Positions 1 to 12,218 of a stretch of DNA of 64,000 nucleotides are shown here, piece by piece. Source of the stretch: Cymodocea nodosa (lineage: Eukaryota; Streptophyta; Magnoliopsida; Alismatales; Cymodoceaceae); contig JAZBRI010000004.1 of the NCBI GenBank assembly GCA_036874045.1, positions 3,844,001 to 3,908,000 of the forward strand. Reading direction: 5' to 3'. The position numbers and the translations under genes are program-made. The first letter of the stretch is position 1; each line of letters opens with the position of its first letter. The notes beneath the pieces were generated by a model. It was given only the letters and a program-made list of their open reading frames with translations. It was not told the DNA's origin and made no database searches.

Positions 1-2527
1 CATACTGACAATGTGTTAGAATTTGTTAGCACTATGTTTCAAAATTTCTATATATCTAAGGAAATCATTCACCAGATGATATGCCCTCACACCTCTCAAC
101 AAAATGGGATTGCTAAGAGAAAGCATCGTCACTTGTTGGATATTACAAAAACTCTTTTTCTTCACATGAAAGTTTCGAAGTACCTGTGGTCTGATGTTAC
201 CCTTATTATTGCATACCTTGTTAATAAGATGTCATCCTTTCCGGTAAGGGAAGAGATTCCTATTCATCGTCTTTACCCTGATAGAGAGTTATTTGGGCTT
301 ACTCCAAGAGTGTTTGGGTGCATTGCGTATGTCCATGATCTTAGCCTGAGTCTAGATAAACTTGATGCCCGTGTCATTAAATCTATGTTTATGGGATACT
401 CTAGAACCCAGAAAAGTTATAGATGTTATTATCCTCCCACGAAACATTATTACACCTCTGCTGATGTTACTTTCTTTAAGGATTAACCTTATTTTTCAAG
501 AGATATTGGTCATACTAACCCTCCTCTGCCAAGTTTGACACCTGTCAGTTAGGATGATAGCTTTTTGGTTGAGGATTCCTAGGGAGATAGTGGTGTTGAG
601 TCTTCTAGAACTACTAGTGATGACAACTTGGTTGAGAAAAGGCCACTACAAGTGTTCACATAAGGCGACGTCCCCAAGCTACTTCTTTGGCCCCTCCAAG
701 GACTTCCTCAAATGGAGATCCTCATATTTACCACTTTCACCAACCTCCTATAGATTCTGATGAACTTCCTATTGCTCTCCAAAAAGGCACTTGCATATGC
801 ACCCAACACCTCATTGCTAGCTCTATTTCCTATGACCACTTAAGTCTATCCTATTGTACTTTTACTTTAGCTGTCATGCTTGAGAATGTACCAGGGACAT
901 ACCAGGAAGCCTTACAAAGTCCAAAATGAAAGCATGTCATGGATCAAGAGATGGAAGCCTTATAGTCACGTGATACGTGGGTCTTGCCCTGCTGATGCAA
1001 ATCTTGTTTCTTGCAAGTAGGTATTCACAGTGAAATACAAACCAAATGATTCCGTAGAGAGACACAAGGCTCAATTGGTTGTAAGGGGGTTCACACAGGA
1101 ATATGGAGTTGATTATGTAGAAACTTTCTCACCAGTTGCTCGTCTTAATTCCATCAAAGTCTCATTGTCTATAGTAGTCAACCAACATTGGGAACTTCAT
1201 CAATTTAATATAAAGAACATTTTTCTCTATGGTGGCAAAAGAGGTCTACATGGCACAACCTCCTGGATATGTCACCCAATAGGGAAAACTGGTATGCCAA
1301 TTAAGGAAAGCTATCTATGGGTTGAAACAGAGTCCTCGAGCATGGATTGACAGACTGAGTGGTGTTCTGTTTGTTGGAGGTTTTAGGCGATGCACTGTTG
1401 ATCACTTTGTGTTCATTCATCATTCTAATAGAAGCTATATGATTCTTGCTATATATGTTGATGATATTTTATTTACAAGTAATGAAAGTGAAGGGATTAC
1501 TAGGACCAAGGAACATCTTGCCAAGATTTTTGAAATAAAGGATCTTGAAAGGCCTGGATATTTTCTTGATATTGAGTTTGCTTATTCTAAAAGAAAAATG
1601 ATGTTGTTCCAACGAAAATATGCCATTGATTTACTTACAGAGATAAAGAGTTTGGGTTGCAAACCTGAAGCTACACCTATCGAGTAGAACCCCCCTTTTT
1701 GGAACTTATCTTCAAAAGAATTGACAAATCTAAGTAGCTATCGGAAGTTAGTTGGGAAGTTGATTTGCCTTACTATCACTAAGCTTGATATCTCTTATAC
1801 TGTGGAACTATTGAGTCGATTCATGTACAAACCTAGACTAGTACATTGAGTAGAAGCCCAAAGAGTGCTAGCTTACATCAAGGGAACATTGGAGAAGGGT
1901 CTTCTATATCAAGCAAATAGGCACTTGAAGATCAAAGCATTTTCTAATGTTGATTTTGCAAGAGACAAAGGAGACAGAAAATCTACCTCCAGATACCTTA
2001 CTTATATAAGAGGGAATCTAGTTACATGGCAGAGCAAGAAACAAAATGTGGTGTATTGTTCAAATGCTGAAGTCAAATATAAATCTATGCGGTTCACTGG
2101 TTATGAGTTGGTATAGATCCATTCCCTTTTAGTGGAACTTGGGATGACTGTGGAAGAACTTATTGCTATGCACTATGACAATCAAGTCGCTATCTATATC
2201 GCACAATATGAAACCTTCCATGAACGTACTAAACACAGAGAGATAGATTGCCACTATATCCAAGATTTGGTAGCAAAGGGTATTATTTGCACTCCTTGTA
2301 TCCCATCTTCTAAAGAACGTGCTAACATTCTCACCAAGGCGCTATGTCGTAGGTCGTTTGAATATCTTTATAACAAGTTGGGAATGATAGATATATTCTC
2401 CAACTTGAGGTGGAGTGTTGTATTGTATTCAGGTGCATCTTTTGGTATACGGATCTATATATGGATCTTATACACTATAAATATGTAATGCAACTTTGAA
2501 TGAAAATACACAGATTTACGTTTCACA
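1..2527 (+). mobile_element. Decayed Ty1/Copia retrotransposon, pol 3' half plus LTR remnant (cut by window start)
   Basis: Reading frames on the plus strand give, in Copia order, the end of integrase (13-486, with the GIAKRKHRHLLD and VFGC...VHDLS motifs), a connector region, reverse transcriptase (about 880-1690, with the YVDD active-site box at 1454-1465), and RNase H (1865-2400, with a TKHREIDCHYI-type motif and the LTKALCR end). The frame is broken repeatedly: stops follow integrase near 484, inside the connector, after the RT at 1687 and in RNase H near 2114. The product is therefore not functional. After the last RNase H codons comes a purine-rich tract (TTGAGGTGGAG, about 2405-2415) and then a short TG...CA stretch (about 2416-2527) ending in TTTCACA, which looks like a shortened 3' LTR. 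The 5' half of the element lies outside the window. Copia identity is certain from gene order and motifs; the LTR limits are approximate. Confidence 0.9.
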
Positions 2528-2710
2528 ATAGCTACCTTCATGGTAAACAATCTAACTTTCCCTAAACATACCAAGCATATTGAAGTTGACTATCATTAAA
2601 ATCATAATATGGTGATAAAAGACTTGATTTGTACTCCATACACACACTCATCAAAACAATTTGCAGATATTTTTACTAAAGAATTGAGTGTTAGGAGTGT
2701 GATAAATAAT
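2528..2710 (+). mobile_element. Second Copia RNase H tail fragment
   Basis: Directly after the LTR-like end of the first Copia relic, one frame reads a second copy of the RNase H C-terminal signature: TKHIEVDYH near 2577, then ICTPYTHSSKQFADIFTKEL at about 2625-2685, with one internal stop after DYH. Two consecutive Copia 3' tails suggest that the first element inserted into the RNase H part of another Copia. The alternative is a local duplication, but the sequences differ enough to be separate lineages. Confidence 0.75.
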
Positions 2711-5700
2711 AGTTATTTTGTGTGTTATCATGTAAGTGGGTAAATGGATATCTACGTACACAAGATCCATTCCCACACCTATATATGGTGTTGATCAACA
2801 TATAATTATAAAATTTTATTTGTACATTTATATATTAATATTACTTCTTTAAATGTCATATTTACATATTTTGAAAAGTTTTCAAAAAGTATAACATTTC
2901 TTACAAAAATTAAGAAAGAAGGGCTATGATGAGGAATTTTGGAGAAGCAAATTATAAGTTTTGACCTTTTTGTACAAATTTCTCATGAATACAATTTAAG
3001 GAAGCATTGAGAACATGAAACCCAAAGAACTTAAGGACAAGAGTGCAAAATTCGTAACCTTAACATCTCCAAATAAAAGGGGGTCAAAATTCCCAAAGGA
3101 GGAACCTCCTACCGTAGGTTGGCCTCCACCTTCATCTTTTCTCCAATTGATATCTCCCCTCCATCTTGGTACAAAAACTCAACTTTGGTAACAACAAGGA
3201 AGAGTTTCTCACATGAGGTGAAGGTAAAGAGACATGTTCTTGAGGAAGGCAAAGAAGAGCATAGTCTAAGGGTTGTTGCATGGAATCATCTCTCAATGTT
3301 CAAGAGAAGCTTCAAGGGTGAAGCATTACCATGTCCATGATTGTAGATTTCATTTCCTCATCATGGCTAATACTAGTGGTGTGAAAATTCAAGGAAGCTT
3401 GCTTGGACGAGTAGAGCTTAAAGGAAGAAGAAAAGATCTTGAGGTGTTAGAGTGCTCAATCCAACTACAACACAAGAGTCAAGGTCAATTTTTTCTTGCA
3501 TTAGTACTCAGGTTTTTATTTCATTTCAATACAAAAATCACTTGTTTTGATTGTTTCAAGCATGTTTAATGTCAGATCTATCTTGTTTCATGCGTTTTTA
3601 TTGAAAAATATTGAGAATCTTGCATGATATTAAAAGGTTGCAATATTAGATTAAAAGTAAAAATCATGTGTGAATTTACATATGTTTGTGGCAATCATTT
3701 GATCTGTTTATGTGTGGAATTTGCCCAAATAACTTAGGAGTTCATTGTTTCTATAAATGAAGGATTTTTAGGAATTTTTACAGAATTTTTGAAGGCCATT
3801 TGAAAGGTGTAATAAACGAATTTTGGTGAAGGTGTTCTTAGAATCGTGACTTTACAAGAAGAATGTATTGGGTGTCAGAACTTTTAAGTCCAATGGAGTT
3901 TTTATGTGAAATCATAGCCATTGTCTTCATGATTGAGTCTAGTATTTTACAGGATTTTATGAAATTTTTGGATATGTTTTGATAGACAAAAATGAGTGAT
4001 TTTGTAGGAAGTGTTGCAATGCAGACTTGCCTAATTTGTATTTCGTTGATTGCAACTTGTTTCATTGTTTAAGGGGAACTTTAATCCATCTTATTGTTGT
4101 ATTTTGGTGTGACATTTTTTTTTGGTTGAAAGGATTTTAAGTGATTTCAAAAAGTTTCTAAAAGTGAAAAAAATGTAAAATTAATAAATGTAAAGATTTG
4201 ATATTGAGGGTTTTTGAGATTTGTAGTTGAATTGTGCTCTATTGGAATATTAATCTATTTTGTTGTCTTAAAAAGACTAGCCCAATTATTTAAATGAAGA
4301 TTTCAAATATTTACTTTAAGTTTCCATTATTCAAGTTTTCAGATTATCATTTAAATTAGTTTAAGTGTTTCCAAATTAAGTCACACAATCCCTATGTAAA
4401 TCGATCTGTACTTACCAATACTTGCAACAACAACATTGTACACTTGTTGTATTACTTAAAGAATTAATATTTCCGATTAGATGTACTTAATCCCTCTCAT
4501 CATTTTTAAATGTTTTGTTTTCTCAAAACATCACAATTTAAAAATGAAATATTGTAGTTATCCCATATTTTGAACACCCTCAGATCAACATGAAAAATAT
4601 CACTAATATCCTTCAAATTATATTTGTAAATATTTTCATCTAATAAATTCAATCAAATGGTTTGGATTTACAATTTGAGATCTCAAGTATTGAAAACAAA
4701 TTACAAGTACCAAGGGTGTTGGTACCTCTAAAAGTAACCAAGTTTATCTCTCTCTTTATCTACCTAGCTATCAATATATATTATGTTTATCTAATAATTT
4801 AAAAATTAGAATTGTAATTTATAAATACTTGATAACTTACAAGTTATAAGTTCAAATTTTAGGTTGCACAAATATACAAGCAAGTTACCATCTTAACATT
4901 GCATAAATATTATATATTATAATTAAACGATTACTGATTATTTCACACAAAATCTAAAATTCAATATACTATTGTTATAGTTAAAAGCACCAGAAATTAA
5001 TTTAAATTTTGTAAAGAATTAATGGATTATGGATGACATAATCACACTAACAAATCAAAAATTTTATAAATCATAACATATGTACATTATTTATCTTTAC
5101 TTGGATTCATTTACAACTAAAACTGAGAGATCAAGATTATTACAATACCATATCATGATCTTCTAGTGTCTGTATCTGAGATTATCTGTATTTAAGATTA
5201 TTTGTACCATCCACTATTCTATTGATATTGATATTGTACACAAATTCATATTTGTTTTCATTTACTATCTTGTTCTTATATGTACCCAACACAAATTTGT
5301 ATCCATTCAAATATTTGAACCATATTCATATCTAACACAAATCTGTAACTGCTACACTTATATCTGAACCATATTTGTATTTGTTTTCTAATAATACAAA
5401 TATCAAATTATCAGTGTACTATCTGCATTGGTATTTTATTTTGAAAATGGATATGGAGACCATAACACTTGCACCTATACTGTATCCATTCGTATGCATC
5501 CTCAGATAAGATAGTCACAGGATATCAATTGGACAATTTTTTTTTTTAAATGCATAGAATAAAAATTAATAACGAGAAAATCATCCAATAGTCATCTTAG
5601 GCACACCATCAATAATGCAATGGTCTCATAATTAAGGTCAAAGAAGGAAAGCAAGAGCAAGAGAAAAGATTTGTACATCTCAAAATGCAGCTACAAAGAG

Positions 5701-5893
5701 TATTCAGATATGTACAGGTATGCCATTATGCAGTATGTATTAGCAAAAAAAACGTGAATTCCTTGCAAACTTTAAATGAAATAACTGATGGAGGAAATTA
5801 CTGAAACAGTCTTCAGCTCTGACATTCTGATTGAATGAATTTTATGGTAACTAAATCATGAAAGAAATGGAACTAATACACACTGCAACTCAC
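2711..5893. other. Gene-poor AT-rich stretch with no recognised gene
   Basis: Two short overlapping open frames occur at 3119-3340 and 3273-3569 on the plus strand. They match no family I recognise and have no visible splice or domain context, so I do not call them genes; they could be retroelement leader sequence. About 5100-5480 is rich in degenerate repeats of words such as ATATTTGTATTTG and ACAAATTTGTATCC. This whole stretch lies downstream of the last visible exon of the minus-strand TIFY-CCT gene, so it may be part of a long intron. I could not find the expected GATA zinc-finger exons in it. Confidence 0.5.
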
Positions 5894-8800
5894 CTTTCAG
5901 CTACCTCTTTCCGAACAGTGTAACGGATTTTTTTGTCAAAATTCCGCTCCTTTCGTTTCTCACGAAACCTCATCAACGAAGCAACTCTCTGAGGAAAGTT
6001 TGAACGCTGTGGATAAAAGAAGAAAAATATAGAAATTTATGACAGTTAGATGGCCAATTAACTAACCTGAAACCAAGTAAAAAAGTACCTTATTGTTTTG
6101 CTGTGAAGATGATGGAACAGATGCTATGCCAGATGTTAGTTCACGTCCACCAAGTAATAGAAGAACAGCCTGAACCTATGGAGAAAGAAATAAGGCAATG
6201 AAAATGCACTTCTTAGACCAAATAGCAGAGTAAACAAAAAGCAAAATGGATACTAAACATGACAAAGAGGTTTAAGGAAAAAACATTATTAGAATATCTC
6301 AAAAATTAGTGAAAGTTAGACATAATGTTGGAAAGCATAGTGGATACATCTCTAATCCTAGTTGACTTACTTTCCTCTCAAACATCTCATTTTTCTACTT
6401 TAAAATATAAATTAATTCTATTAAATTTTAAAACCTATAGTTAAATTTCTTTATTGTTGTTGATTATTATCGCTGTTTCAAAACACAACTGGCATGGCCA
6501 TTTACACTGAAATTACACTTGTACTTTATTGGGCCATTTTGTTTTAGTTAAAAATGGTGTTTCACACAGGATCGATGTACACAGTTGGACACAACCATCT
6601 ACAGCATTTACATAAGCGTGTTTTGGTCATTACATGGTTACATGGTCATCTAATAGGTTAAAATACGATAGATCCATATACCTATGCAGTATAAGTCCAT
6701 ATATAACTTAAACCCATTCAACAAACTCATACAAAACTTTGAATGTGTCTTCACATGTCCATGAGACTGCACCACACAACTTTAGGGCACAAAACTCTCA
6801 CACAGCATGTCTTCACACCAAGACTGCAAGGCAACTCTTGCACAACATGTCATGACTGCCGCAGATGACCCCCTTGTTCCAATGTGCAGTAATGAAGACT
6901 CTTCTCCTCCTTCCAGAGATGGCAAGCTCTTCACCCTCTTCCAATAGTGAACATATCTTCTTCCTTCCCTATTCGTCTTTTTTATTTTCTTCTGGTTTTT
7001 AATTATCATACTGTTGATCCTATTTTTTGTATAAATCATAAAAAGAACAGTAGGATTGACATATTATTTATTAGGTGTAAATCTTAAAATGAGCCATAGG
7101 GTTTAGTTATAATCATGCTTCTGCTTTTTCTTTTTATTGCTGCTATTGATGATGCTTACTTACAATCATATCACTGTTATTCTATATTTGATCTTGTTGC
7201 CTTTTTTACTGTTATTGTATGTTATCATTTTGGGATTATTTTTTTGGATTGATTTTTTATATTTTGTGTGGTCACTAAATATGAGATGAAGTCTTTGTAC
7301 AGCTAGAAATTGAAGAATGTTGTTGACTATATGTTTTATGGATATGATATATGTTTATTAAATATTTATTTTAGAATTTTAAGATTCAGACCATGTTTTC
7401 GTTACACACTCATTTAAATGCCTGTGTTTTATTTACACATGAATATATGCAATCCATTCACGTCCATGTTATGTTTTTTAAAGCATTGTTTATTGTATCA
7501 ATAACCAGATTTCCACCATAGATATCTCATAAAAGTTATTGACCAAGCAAATATAAATGTACAACAACAATGATCTAGGTTACAATCTCACAAAATGGGG
7601 TTGGCCACATGAAACTTTTTCTTCTATGTATTTCTATCTACATTCAAATCTTCCGTTAAATTACATAGATTTAAATATTTTCTTACAATTTATAACCAAG
7701 TTGTTTTAGGCCTACTCCTACTTTTAATTCCTACCGCACTAATTAATTCACCTCTCCTAATTGGTACATTCCTTGATTTTCTAAAGCTATGACCAAACTA
7801 CCAAACTCAATTTTCTTTTATATTAACTTCAATCGATGTAATTCCTAATAAAATCATTTTTTTACCTGATCCCTTATAGACCAAGCGTATATGAATGTAA
7901 TCTAATTAAAATATAACATCTTTTTATCCATCTAAATAAAGTAAGAGTTGCACCAATTGAAGATAAGATATGAGAAATTTGACTTAAGTAGTATGGTTAT
8001 ATCCATAGGAGACCAAAGAATGTGTCAGTTAACTAAGGAGAATTAATTAATGTAAAAGAAATTAAAAGCACAAGAAGGCCTAAAACTACATGATCAAGAA
8101 TTTTAAGAAAATATTTAAATTTATGTATTTTAATCATATATTTAGCTATAAATAGAAATATATGAAAGAACAGGATTCATATGGTCCATCCCACAGGGTA
8201 GGATTATGACTCGAATTGTTGTTGTTGTTGTTGTATCTTTTTACCCACCTAGATTATCAACTTCGTGCTATGTATCTAACTTAATTATAACATGTCACTT
8301 ATATAGTTGTGTTTGAGATCCTGCTAATAATTAAGCATCCTTTAAAATTCAATTTGAAATATATGTGTAATTCCCTAATTAAAATGATATGTTGTATAGA
8401 ATGGGTTTTAAACAGCTATAAACTTACAAAGGAAATATCATGTTCCACCATACATATCAAGGACCACAAATCTTCATTTTGAGGAAGGCAACTAAAGCAG
8501 TTAATAACTGATGTAAGTTATCGATTTTTTCACTGTTATATTTTTCTGTTGTCTTCAACAATGCTTTTGTAATATTAATCTCTACTGTATTCATATTTTT
8601 TAATCTTTTCCAATTTATTACTACCCATTTTTATAAATACAAAGGTAGAGTTCGAAAAAACCCAAGGCAACAGCACAATACTCATTCACCTCCAAATCAA
8701 CAGTTGGGATTTTTCTAAATTGAAAAGACATCATAGCACCAAGCACCACAAAGAATTTCTGTCATTGTTGCAGATTGAACCTTAATCTAACGTGTAGCAC

Positions 8801-9756
8801 CAAAATTGTAAACTTCTTAAACAATCCTCCTAGGTTTACTTTACTGCTACTGCAAGCCGGAGAATTGTAGCAATATAGCATGGTTTTTATTTTTGCAAAG
8901 TTCACGTTTGACATGGCAATGAAATTCTGAAAAACTGAAGTGTGCCATGATCACCAGTATTCCTGTTATGTTTCTTCAATACCCTGATCACTGGTCCAGT
9001 TTATTCAATCAATTGAACATCCTTGTTTCTTAGTGTGACAATTAATTGAACCAGCTGATAATCTTTCAAGAGAAACATCTTTTCAGTTCTCACTCTCAAA
9101 ACTTTAAACAGATTTCAATTTTTTAGCATCTGTGCCCGTGGCATTAAAGTCCAATCAACTTCAAGAAGAGCCTCTTACATTACAAGGCTGCCACTCCACT
9201 CAGGGTATTGGTCGTAGTTTCTCACATCAATAGAATGATTTGCTAGGGTTCTATTTCGTGTCGATAAAGACAAGAAATTCGTTCCATTTGCAATGAAAAC
9301 CAAAAAATGCCATAGAAAGAATACCTTTTCAGGCGACACAGAATCAAACACGTACACTTCGCCCTGGAACGACAACGTCAGCTGGTTCCCCACTCCTGAA
9401 GAAACCACCACCCCCATATTACCCGTATCCTGAGGGACTTCTCCTTCGATCCCCTCACCGTCCATTACCCTATCGTGGTCATCCTCCATGCCCTCCGCCA
9501 CCGAGTTTCCGTGCACCACCAACGCATGCTCCTGTTCAGCCGCGTAGTGCTGCGCCTCGTGCGGCATCACCACCATCTGCGCCACTCCACCACTATTACC
9601 ACCGCCGTGGACGTCCTCGATCTGCCCGGGAAGGTGCATCGTCGGGTGCACAGGCTGGACGTGGTTATGATGCTCCGACGGGTACATCGCCTCGCCGCCA
9701 CCACTTCCTCCGTGCATCTCCTTCATGTCGACCGCGGAGGTAGGGTTTTCGCTCAT
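5894..9756 (-). CDS. TIFY- and CCT-domain protein, GATA/ZML-type transcription factor (3' part not found)
   Basis: Three minus-strand exons join in frame with GT/AG borders: 9756-9325, 6175-6089 and 6006-5894. The start is the ATG at 9756 ([10 protein letters not shown]...); the open frame upstream of it has no ATG. Residues 126-154 form the TIFY domain ([12 protein letters not shown], then [10 protein letters not shown] across the exon 1/2 border). Residues from about 180 form the basic CCT domain ([20 protein letters not shown]...), which is cut at the exon 3 donor after AER. Known proteins with this order continue with the end of CCT and a C-X2-C GATA zinc finger, and act in the nucleus as DNA-binding regulators. 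I could not find those exons between 1 and 5893, so they lie beyond the window or are lost. Intron 1 is 3.1 kb and holds LINE tails. The N-terminal half is rich in Gly, His and acidic residues, as is usual for this class. Confidence 0.9.
7561..7810 (-). mobile_element. RTE-type LINE 3' end (minus orientation)
   Basis: The plus strand opens with ACAACAACAA and continues with TGGGGTTGGCCACATGAA and, near 7710, TTTTAGGCCTACTCC. Read on the minus strand this is the familiar plant RTE LINE end: a decayed reverse-transcriptase tail, a HMWPT(P)-like stretch, then a (TTG)n terminus. No open frame survives. It lies in intron 1 of the TIFY-CCT gene and faces away from the second copy at 7985-8236. Confidence 0.65.
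7985..8236 (+). mobile_element. RTE-type LINE 3' end (plus orientation) with (TTG)n tail
   Basis: This is the same family as the copy at 7561-7810 but inverted. It shows AGGCCTAAAACTAC near 8076, a decayed frame reading [10 protein letters not shown] near 8170-8200, and a terminal (TTG)n run at about 8216-8235. The two copies make an imperfect inverted repeat with about 175 bp between them. It is non-coding now. Confidence 0.65.
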
Positions 9757-10393
9757 TTTCACCTCCAATTCAAACCAACGGCCTCCCAGACCGAAAGAAA
9801 ACAAGGTTTCGATGGAGAGAAATCCCGACCCGTATCGGAATTCGAGAATGACGAGCGAGTCCTGACACCCAATCCACCGCGCATGAGCACATTTAGCTGC
9901 GACGAAACCCTACATGTTCAATTCTGGCGCGACGAATCCTTTCCTCCAAGAGGAATGGCAAGGAACAAATAAATGGTGATGGAATATTTACTTCCCTTCC
10001 ATCAAATAAATATTCATTTCACTTATGCTATTACTATCATTACATTCACCACAATTAACTTATTAATCTTACTTTACAAATTAACAGGTATTTAATACAT
10101 GTTGTATTCTTTTTCGAATGAAATTTAATACTCATTTTTCTACATTTTAATTGCATGATACAGATTTCTAAATGACATACAAATTCATAACATTATTAAT
10201 CTCGCACAAAATCTACATTCATGCTCGCAAAGTCTATTCATATTTTTCTAGTTACGGATCTTGTAAATCGTATGATTAACATTTACTCTTATTCGTAGAT
10301 ATTGTGAATTACCTTATTAGTCATTATTTTTATTTTTCTTATAAATCATATAAACGACGTACGAAAACTTATCACCTTTCCATTGTATGGTTA
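9757..10393. other. 5' flank of the TIFY-CCT gene
   Basis: The first ~200 bases are moderately GC-rich and probably hold the 5' UTR and proximal promoter of the minus-strand gene. From about 9990 the sequence turns AT-rich up to the Harbinger element. Open frames on the plus strand here are antisense shadows of the TIFY-CCT first exon. I see no clear TATA box or other defined site. Confidence 0.5.
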
Positions 10394-10613
10394 GGGCGTG
10401 TTAGTACATAACGGAAAATTCTGATGGAAAGGAAAAAGAAAATTCTGACGAAAAGGAAATGGAAGATTTGAAACGTAAAGGAAAAGGAAAATTCTAAGAG
10501 GGGTTTAGTGCAGGACGGAGAATTCTGATGAAAATTCTGACAAAAGTTTATTATAACTAATATTTGAAAAATACAAATACATCTTAATTGAAAAATTACA
10601 ATACGAAATAATA

Positions 10614-12014
10614 TCATCTAGTTCTTCCATCCCACATTGCCATCATCATATCTTCTCGCATCTTATCTGCCATTTCTTTTCTTTGTTCTTGAGTCATTCG
10701 AACCTGGGCATTGCTTTCTATATGTATCTCTCCCATTGGTTGTATGTCATCAATAATATTTAACTCTTCCAACTCATCTAGCAGGTCCTCAAGTAAATAT
10801 TCCTTATCAGTCTTACGAATAAAATTATGAAGTAAAAAACATGCGATGACAATCTTTACTTGTGTTTCATATGGATATGGCATTTGACCACGTAATATTG
10901 AAAATCGATGTTTCACAACTCCAAATGTACGCTCAATGATTGTTCTTAATTGTGAATGTCTGTAGTTGAAATTTTCTACAACATTACGAGGAACTCTATC
11001 ATTAACATAATCAGATAAATGGTATCTTACACCTCGATATGGACAAATATATTTTGGTCGATTTGGATATCCAGCATCAACTAAGTAAAACTTACCTGTA
11101 TAAAAAAAATATTAGTATGGTGATGTCTTCATAACTTGTAGAAGTGGAAAACACATTTACCTAGTGGAACTTGAAAACCATTAGGTCTAGTAATTGCATC
11201 TTGGAGAATACGAGCATCAGCAGCTGATCCTTCCCAACCAGCTAAAATATATGTAAATTCCATATCAAAATTACATGCTGCCATTACATTTTGAGATAAT
11301 TCACCTTTCCTGTTCCTAAATCTTGCTGTTTCTTGTCCATAAATAGTTACTTTGATATGTGTACCATCAATAGCTCCAATACAATCCTATAAACATGCAC
11401 TTTTATTTTGATATTGACTAAAATAACATTAAAAATAAGGAAACATCAAATGTGTGAAAATGTACCTTAAAATATGGGTACACATTTGAGTCTTGACGAA
11501 TTCGACTTGGTGTTTCAGATGAAGGTCTTGCTAGAAGAACATGATTTAGTCGTAATACAGCATTCAACACTTCATTAAAGTATTTACTAACTGTCCAACT
11601 TGATTGACTAAATCGTTCTGTAGTTACTCCATACCTTTGATTTTGCCCAACTATCACAAGGAACATGGCAAACTTCTCTTCTACACTGATATTGTTGGTA
11701 TCTTTCAGCACTTCTTCCCTCCTCATTAATTCACAAAAACCCTTGAAAACACTTTGACTCATTCTATAAATCTTTCGGCAATTGTAAACTTGATGTGGTA
11801 AAGAAGGATCTAGTAATCTTCTTATATAATCTGCACATTCTTTACAATAAATACAACTTGTACTTGAAAACAAAGTTGAGGTACTTGCAATCCCTGCTAA
11901 AATATTCCAAAAAGAAAGTAAACGTCTTCGCCTTCTTCTAGCATGTTCTTCCTCTTCTTCAAATAACATCAATGTGTTATTTACTAGTTCGTCAAAATAC
12001 TCTTCAAAATTCAT
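10614..12014 (-). CDS. PIF/Harbinger transposase (DDE, ALP1/HARBI1-like), intact
   Basis: Three minus-strand exons with GT/AG borders (12014-11466, 11386-11161, 11095-10614) join in frame to 418 codons without an internal stop. The ATG at 12014 is chosen because the open frame begins two codons earlier only with a GTG. The N-terminal third has acidic and Arg-rich stretches and a helix-turn-helix-like region (ISVEEKFAMFLVIVGQNQRY...). The catalytic core follows: first Asp in AIDGTH (about residue 190), second Asp in VDAGYPNRP (about 265), and Glu in IIERTFGVVK (about 313), i.e. 47 residues between the second Asp and the Glu, as known for DDE_Tnp_4 enzymes. The C-terminus holds the IVIACFLLHNF motif and a charged tail. 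The family cuts and pastes DNA at TTA/TAA targets together with a Myb/SANT partner. The partner gene in this copy is broken, so activity would need one supplied from elsewhere. Confidence 0.94.
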
Positions 12015-12218
12015 CGTCACTTACAAAATTTCATGTCCAAACATATTACAAGGTTGTAATACAAATAAACATATTACATGAAATCATTCCACAATTAATA
12101 GAACATAATAAAATATGATAAACAAACATCAATAATAATATCATTCCACATTTCCTTGTCCAAACAAAAAATAGTTACATCATACATCTAATACAAAAAA
12201 AAAACATGTAAATCATCT

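Noticed and set aside
6170-6175. An alternative exon 2 acceptor for the TIFY-CCT gene at 6170 (TTCAG), two codons further in
   Set aside because: It would drop the VQ of the conserved [10 protein letters not shown] stretch; the acceptor before 6175 keeps it and the frame.
6782-7039. 85-codon minus-strand open frame between TIFY-CCT exons 1 and 2
   Set aside because: It lies within intron 1 and has no similarity to the gene family.
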